Part shown: positions 58,634 to 64,000 of the stretch, piece by piece
Layout of the letters: each line of letters begins with the position of its first letter
Numbering within the stretch: the stretch's first letter is position 1
Notes under the pieces: generated by a model
The model's database searches: none
Told to the model about the DNA's origin: nothing
Seen by the model: the letters and a program-made list of their open reading frames with translations, nothing else
Program-made: the position numbers and the translations under genes
Assembly: GCA_035582835.1 (NCBI GenBank)
Contig: JAYKAV010000433.1
Coordinates: 852,732 to 916,731 of the forward strand
DNA: 64,000 bases
DNA from: Phoebastria nigripes
Lineage: Eukaryota; Chordata; Aves; Procellariiformes; Diomedeidae
Reading direction: 5' to 3'

Positions 58634-59563
58634 CTGTCAGGAAAGATCAAACCTTCTTTCATCACCAGTGCTTAGTTGCCATAATTAGCGGGAGTTAGGC
58701 ACGTATGGAGGTTTCTCCAGCCCCACCTACAGAGACCAATGACAAATGAATCAACAACATTATATGCCACAGTTGCCCATGACCGCGGGCAAACCATTTT
58801 TGCTTCCCAGAGAGTCCTTCCAGTTTGACATTCTGCCCAAATCCTCCTCCCACTGCCAAAGAGAACATACTGTATTACAGAGACTTTCATATTGGGAAAA
58901 TATTTTAATATAGTAAACAAGTCAATTTACCTTTCACATGTTTTTAAATAAGTTTATGCTCATTGTTAAACAAAACTGTTTTTACTTAAACAATGGATTA
59001 CAGCCTCTAAATTCATATTGTTCCCAGCTGATCCTGTAAATAGTGAGGAATTCTGGACACCGATATCCTTTTATAGGTAACAGACGGGCATAAATAGCGC
59101 AGGAATTCAATGCAGGTTCTAAGGGAGAAGCTAGCCCTGGTGAGGGAAAAAACGAAGCCACAAAATTCCCTTTTGAGGAAAAACGGGGGGAAAAAAAGAT
59201 ACCGCAGTTCTACCAAGTAAAAATACTTCCTTCCCCCGCCGACCGCCGGGCCGGGCCAGTCTCCAGCCGGAGCTCTCCGGGGCTCGTCCGCGCCGGGGGT
59301 CGCGGTGCCGCCTCCCCAGCGCCGAGCGCGGCCGGCGCGCAGGGGCGAGCGAGCGATCGCACCGAGGGCAGCCGCGCCGCCGGCCTCCATCCTCCGCCGA
59401 GCCCAGCCGCCGCATCCCCCTCCTCCCGGCCTCGGCGGAGAGCCCCCCGGGGCGGCGCCGGCCTCCCGGGCTGAAGCGCGGCCGCCCCCCGCAGTCCGCC
59501 GGGCTCCTCGTCCCAGCCGGCCGGGCGGTGACCGCTGACGGCCGCCTCAGGGGCTCCCGCGCA

Positions 59564-60203
59564 NNNNNNNNNNNNNNNNNNNNNNNNNNNNNNNNNNNNN
59601 NNNNNNNNNNNNNNNNNNNNNNNNNNNNNNNNNNNNNNNNNNNNNNNNNNNNNNNNNNNNNNNNNNNNNNNNNNNNNNNNNNNNNNNNNNNNNNNNNNNN
59701 NNNNNNNNNNNNNNNNNNNNNNNNNNNNNNNNNNNNNNNNNNNNNNNNNNNNNNNNNNNNNNNNNNNNNNNNNNNNNNNNNNNNNNNNNNNNNNNNNNNN
59801 NNNNNNNNNNNNNNNNNNNNNNNNNNNNNNNNNNNNNNNNNNNNNNNNNNNNNNNNNNNNNNNNNNNNNNNNNNNNNNNNNNNNNNNNNNNNNNNNNNNN
59901 NNNNNNNNNNNNNNNNNNNNNNNNNNNNNNNNNNNNNNNNNNNNNNNNNNNNNNNNNNNNNNNNNNNNNNNNNNNNNNNNNNNNNNNNNNNNNNNNNNNN
60001 NNNNNNNNNNNNNNNNNNNNNNNNNNNNNNNNNNNNNNNNNNNNNNNNNNNNNNNNNNNNNNNNNNNNNNNNNNNNNNNNNNNNNNNNNNNNNNNNNNNN
60101 NNNNNNNNNNNNNNNNNNNNNNNNNNNNNNNNNNNNNNNNNNNNNNNNNNNNNNNNNNNNNNNNNNNNNNNNNNNNNNNNNNNNNNNNNNNNNNNNNNNN
60201 NNN
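59564..60203. other. Assembly gap, 640 N
   Basis: A continuous run of N inside the CpG island. Any open frame drawn through it is an artefact. Confidence 0.99.
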
Positions 60204-60436
60204 GGGGCGTGGCTGCTGCGCCTGCGCGGCCGGTGGGCGCTCCTGAGGGGGCGCGCGCGGCGGCCGTTGGGCGGGCGGGCGGGCGGGCGTTTGTGTGTGA
60301 GGAGGGGATGGCGGCCGTTGGGCGCGGCGGCGTGCGGGCCCCGTTATCCCGGTGGGCCGGCCGGCCAGAGCCCCCCTGCCCTCTGCCGCCGTGCGCAGGG
60401 CCAGCTCTGGGCGGAGGGCGGTTGGTAGGTACGCGG
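60204..60436 (+). other. First exon (3' part) of an unidentified plus-strand gene
   Basis: CpG-rich sequence ending at the donor GCGG|gtgagg (60437); alternatives are at 60425 and 60429. It contains ATGGCGGCCG at 60308. If used, this frame gives MAAVGRGGVRAPLSR and on to the donor, but after splicing to 61015 it hits TGA at 61069-61071. I therefore read the exon as 5' UTR with an upstream open frame. Using the donor at 60429 instead would keep a longer frame open through exon 2, so a start here cannot be excluded. Confidence 0.6.
60269..60288 (+). repeat. GGGC repeat, G-quadruplex type
   Basis: Five GGGC units in a row within the first exon downstream of the CpG island core. Four or more GGG runs with single-base loops form a strong G-quadruplex pattern, which in a 5' UTR could slow scanning ribosomes. 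Confidence 0.8.
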
Positions 60437-61014
60437 GTGAGGGCGTCTTAGGGCTCTGACGCGGGTAGCCCCCGGGGCCTGCGGGGCGGGCGGTATCCCA
60501 CCGAGCCAGGCCGAAATTAAGGCTTGCTTGGAGGGCTGCGTGAGCGCAGGGAGTGCTGCGAGGAGGGGTGGGTGCGAGGAAGGCTTCTGGCAGAGGCCTG
60601 GTGCAGGAGGAGCAGGTCAGAAATCTCCCCCTCTGCTTTACTCTTCTCGGTGAAAGTTACTTCTTGGTGCCTCCCAGCCGTGGGTACGTGATGCTGCCTG
60701 CAGCTTTTGTGAAGCCTGAGGGATGCCCTGGCTAAGCAGCAACTTCTGGAGAGAGGCTGTTTTTGTTCCCTTTAAATCGGGCTGATCCCAAACCTGCAGA
60801 GATAATCTAAAGTTGTGCTATTGCTATTAGGATTTGATTGACCTTGCTCCCTGTATGTTAGTCCCCCACAAAAGCATTATATTGGCTTACTTACAGCTGA
60901 AACACTGTTGTAGGGTAGGGATTAGCCTTTTCTTTTCCTTTATGGTGCAAGATGTTGACTTTTGTGAATTAGTTGCTCCTTTTACAATCATTTTCTCCCT
61001 CCCTTAAATCTTAG

Positions 61015-61126
61015 GCCAGTCAGGTGTGTTTCAGCAGAAAACCTCTCGTTTACAAGGAGCTGCAGTTCTGAAAGAGGCTAACAGCAGCTGGAGAAATGGA
61101 TGTCACCCAGAAAGGCATCAGAGGAA
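61015..61126 (+). CDS. Second exon with probable start codon, unidentified gene
   Basis: Acceptor cccttaaatcttag, donor GAGGAA|gtgagt, 112 bases. ATG at 61096 has a strong context (GAGAAATGG, A at -3 and G at +4) and opens MDVTQKGIRG, leaving one base (A) of the next codon. I do not recognise the protein. The small coding start in the second exon after a CpG-island first exon is a common vertebrate layout. A second frame, QSGVFQQKTSRLQGAAVLKE, is also open across the exon and would apply if translation started in exon 1. Confidence 0.55.
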
Positions 61127-63926
61127 GTGAGTGGCAGAGTTTTAACAGTAGCGTTTTATTTTTACTCTCAATAGCAGGAAAAATGTGGAGGGTTGGGAGA
61201 GAAAGGGAAAACATCTGAGTTTTTGCTGGAAGAAGTATGGAGCCTGCAGCTCTGAGGAAGACTATGGGGGCAAAAAATATGTTAGGGAATAAAATGGAGT
61301 AACTTCAAAATAACTAATTCCTGGCAAAAGGTGGATTGTGTTGACTAAAAGTTCTGGCTGATTGTTCTTACAAGGGCAAAGGAATTTTGGGGACTAAACT
61401 TTTTTTGGGAGAGAGCAGCTATGCAGACATGGGATGTTCTGTATCCAGACCCTGCTTTTGCCTGGATGGAAGAGCTAAAGGGTGTGGCATCGTGTTGCCA
61501 GCTGCCTTTGGAGATCCTCTGCCTTTTGGCCTCAGCACAAATCTCATCTATAGTAATAAAAATCATGGCTATGCAGAGTAGATACAGGAGTGAGTGGATC
61601 CCACTGTGGCTGCCTTGCCAGCCCTGGCAAGAGTAGCAGTGATTTCACTGCCTGCTCAGGGCAGAGTGGGCTTATTGCCCAAGGCGGGGGGATTGGACTA
61701 CATGATCTTTAAAGGTCCCTTCCAACCCAAGTGACTCTGACTGATTCTGAACTACAGCTCTATCCTCCTGAAATAATTTCCATGAAATGTTGCTGTAACC
61801 TGGTATGTCTAGGAAACATTTGTTAGCAGGTATTATGACTTTTCTATGGGCCCCCTTATCTCTCTTGCCCTGATATATTACACCTGACTGCATTCTTCTC
61901 ATTGAAGTTAAATTTCATACACCTGAATAGCATGAGCTGATGGCATCCTACTGACAAAGTTTTCCTGAGTCATAGAAATGCATCTTCTGTGTTGTTCTAT
62001 AGATTCTATACACAAATTCCCTTGGGCTGTGTATGTTTAAGTTAAGTGGTAGATGTGGATTTATAGCAGTTCCTACAAAATGGATTTTCTACTAATTTTT
62101 CAGGCTGTTTTCTCTTGGTGATGGGTTTGCTCCAACCCCTTCTCCCCTTGCTTCTCATATTTCATTCAGCAGCTGCTGCTCCATGTCTTCTTTGTGTTTA
62201 AAAGAAAAAATTCTGTAACTTGATTGTGACTTCAGCACACCTTTCCTCTGCTTTACATATGTCACTGAGCTATTTATTTTGAGGTCAGAGACTTTTCATT
62301 TCTGTGCTACAGAGTATTTTAAGATTGAGTTTGGACCTCTTTTGTCTAGCACAATTTCTTAGATCTTCAGCTTGTTTTTTTAACCCACCCTCTCAGCTGC
62401 CGGTCTGTACTCATGTTCTTGCTGGCCTTTGTCTTTGTGCTATTGAATGCTGCAGAGACGGGCAGAGGCAGAGCCTCACTGGGCTCTGTCTGTGTCCACT
62501 CACAGTTCTTCCTCAAGCGATCTGTGCAGAAATTGGTTCGTTCCAAACCCTTATGCTGTCTGTGATCTCTGTTGTTGCCACTGATACGATTCATCATTGC
62601 CTCTGGTGAAAGGATGATGAATTACTACCTCCCACAAGTCCTCTCCCTGTGCTCTTCCTTAATTCCAGTTCTGGAATTTTGGGGGAGAGGATTGACATAT
62701 GCGGGCAGTTCCTCTGGGGCTGAATGAGGCCTTGACGGTTCTTGCCTGATGCTTGTCTAGTCCATGTTGTCTTCCCACATTTTAAGTCAGTCCTTGGAGA
62801 TGCTACGTCCTCCTTCATTGCTTAACTCGACCCTGTTGTAGTGTCCAGAAGTTGGTAGACAAAAATGAGAGCCCCAGTGTTGCTAGGCTTTCAAGTGTAT
62901 ATTATGTTGAGTTTGATAAAGGATGTTTAAAAGAGTCAGCAGGTTGATACAGGAAATAGGCACAGAAGGTAACAGTGAGGTGGTAAGTATCAGTGTAATA
63001 AAAAGCAATTATAGCTGCATATCTTAGTCCTATGTCCCCAAAATTAGTTTCCCCTCTCCTGGGAAGGAAACCAAGCCTTCTTAATCTCTGTGCAAATGAT
63101 TGCTGCTCTTTCACTGGTGCTGCTTTTTTCCTTTGCTCACCAAAACTCTGTTTATGAATCCAACAGTTAATACCGCTCTTTTTCTGTCAGTGGAGGTCTT
63201 GGCAGACTGGGTTGGCTGAGGACATGCAGTGGAGTCGTGGAAGCAGTCCCAGCAAAGGCAGTGAGCATGGTGTGGTTGAGATCCCAGTACANCTTGTNTC
63301 ATTTGAATGTAGATTCTAGGAGAAACTAAAGCTGCTCCAGCTAGAAAATGTGGCAATAGATAATTCAACATGAGTTACACTCCTTTCCAACTCTCTTGCT
63401 CCCCTCCCCTTCAGTCCTCAGAACTACAGCTCTGTAGTTGTCTTCAAACTGAACTGTGTCATTCTAGAGACGTTCTACCCTCAACCTAGTGTCTTCATCT
63501 CCCCATTGCGCTTATTCATTGCTTATTCAGGCTGCAGTGTGCCTCCTGGCTGCAGTGTAGGCTTACCCTTCACAGAAGACAATTCTACCACATTATTAAA
63601 GAAATTCAGTGTTCTTAAGGCTCTCTCCTCGATGCCAAGCCCTCTGCTGTCTCAGCTTTGAATAAGACAAGACTTGTCTTNATTAAATACTAAGTCTTGT
63701 TGGCTTTTGGCAAAGTCAGGTGTAAGCTTTTCTTTTTACTGTGAACAAATAAATGGGTGTGAGTTTCTCTCCAGGTCCTTTTGTTCAAGTGCAGGCAGCT
63801 GCCAGAAGGCATGTGCCTTCTGTTCCTAAACTTAGTTCCTTGCTAACAACCACCCGTAAAGGCAAATGAGAGCCAGGAAGCCAGAGCTGCAATAATGATA
63901 TTTTCTTTTTGTCCTCTGGGTTTTAG
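61127..63926 (+). other. Intron of the unidentified plus-strand gene
   Basis: T- and G-rich on the plus strand, as expected for a transcribed intron. It contains a CR1 3' end (61675-61750). No other exon with compatible phase was found: acceptors near 62397 and 63190 lead to stops within about 20 codons. Confidence 0.5.
61675..61750 (+). mobile_element. CR1 LINE 3' end, plus strand
   Basis: It contains GGGGGATTGGACTACATGAT, CTTTAAAGGTCCCTTCCAAC and then a diverged tail GACTCTGACTGATTCTGA. This is the standard avian CR1 3' end, reduced to about 75 bases. The tail has lost the clean ATTCTATG unit. Confidence 0.88.
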
Positions 63927-64000
63927 CAGAAATACCAAGCTGTGCGTTGAGCAGGCTCCTGTGGTGTAGAAAGAGAGCTCTGGGTTGCAGAGCTCAGAGG
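63927..64000 (+). CDS. Candidate third exon, cut by the window end
   Basis: Acceptor ttttgtcctctgggttttag, followed by CAGAAATACC. Joined in phase to the A left by the previous exon it reads T-EIPSCALSRLLWCRKRAL and stays open to the last base. The acceptor is a TAGCAG tandem; using the second AG would give an early stop. No homologue is recognised and the exon end is outside the window. Confidence 0.25.

Larger units (their letters stand above)
52300..59420 (-). other. Possible minus-strand transcription unit, no protein assigned
   Basis: From about 52.3 kb the plus strand becomes A- and C-rich (minus strand T- and G-rich), the usual bias of a minus-strand transcript. The CpG island lies at its right end, and minus-strand AATAAA occurs at its left end (complement of 52338-52343), with others near 57197 and 57823. 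Open frames are short, the longest about 110-145 codons without known motifs. A long 3' UTR, a gene of small exons or a lncRNA are all possible. Confidence 0.35.
59230..60520. promoter_or_regulatory. CpG island, probable bidirectional promoter
   Basis: Very high G+C and dense CpG on both sides of the assembly gap: CGCGCCGGGGGTCGCGG-type sequence on the left, CGGCGGCCGTTGGGCGGG-type on the right. It is the only strong CpG island in the window. The right side leads into a plus-strand gene with good splice sites. The left side adjoins sequence with minus-strand composition. The core, and probably the start sites, lie in the N run. Confidence 0.8.

Noticed and set aside
59528..60451. Long open frame through the N run
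   Set aside because: Most of it is undetermined bases. The frame is an artefact of N having no stop codons.
1..64000. tRNA, rRNA, CRISPR arrays or prokaryotic operons
   Set aside because: No cloverleaf with A/B boxes, no regularly spaced direct repeats with unique spacers, and no compact bacterial-type gene order was seen.

Overview
This is vertebrate nuclear DNA, almost certainly from a bird. The evidence is a multi-exon gene with consensus GT-AG introns, several CR1 LINE copies (the main avian retroposon) and a solo LTR of a type familiar from bird genomes. No bacterial-style operon, CRISPR array or tRNA was seen. Isolated N bases and one 640-base N run show draft assembly.

Bases 1-53100 are dominated by one plus-strand gene, which I identify as the bird orthologue of CCDC9B (human C15orf52, paralogue of CCDC9). 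Twelve coding exons lie between 5051 and 41555. Their phases chain without conflict and their lengths sum to 1920 bases: 639 residues plus a stop, lacking only the first exon. The order is an N-terminal coiled coil, a DGLTITI motif, two tandemly duplicated exons, an arginine/serine-rich exon, the CCDC9-family core (GRERSEYIRWKRERDQIDLE) and a long acidic tail. The last coding exon ends at a strong donor (41587/41588) just after the stop. A good acceptor at 50670/50671 starts a terminal 3' UTR exon with poly(A) signals at 52168 and 53096.

The introns hold most of the other structure: a 1.75-kb CR1 with an internal deletion (14266-16012), a much older CR1 (22195-22960), two CR1 3' ends (36825-36956 and 37969-38143), a solo LTR with an intact ATGGG target-site duplication (38928-39504), an 86-bp minisatellite, a 16-bp perfect hairpin and a Z-DNA-type tract. 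Upstream, a 30-bp minisatellite carries paired inverted CCAAT boxes and an E2F-like site. It could be a promoter, but CCDC9B exon 1 was not firmly located.

At 59230-60520 a CpG island, broken by the N gap, looks like a bidirectional promoter. To its right a plus-strand gene begins: a mostly non-coding first exon, then an exon with a well-placed ATG (61096) encoding MDVTQKGIRG. I do not recognise it. To its left, 52.3-59.4 kb is A- and C-rich on the plus strand, the reverse of the CCDC9B region, which suggests a minus-strand transcript converging on the CCDC9B 3' end. No protein could be assigned to it.

No wholly new system is evident. The most interesting points are the intact duplicated exon pair in CCDC9B, its 3' UTR intron placed inside the NMD-safe distance, and the unexplained minus-strand territory.
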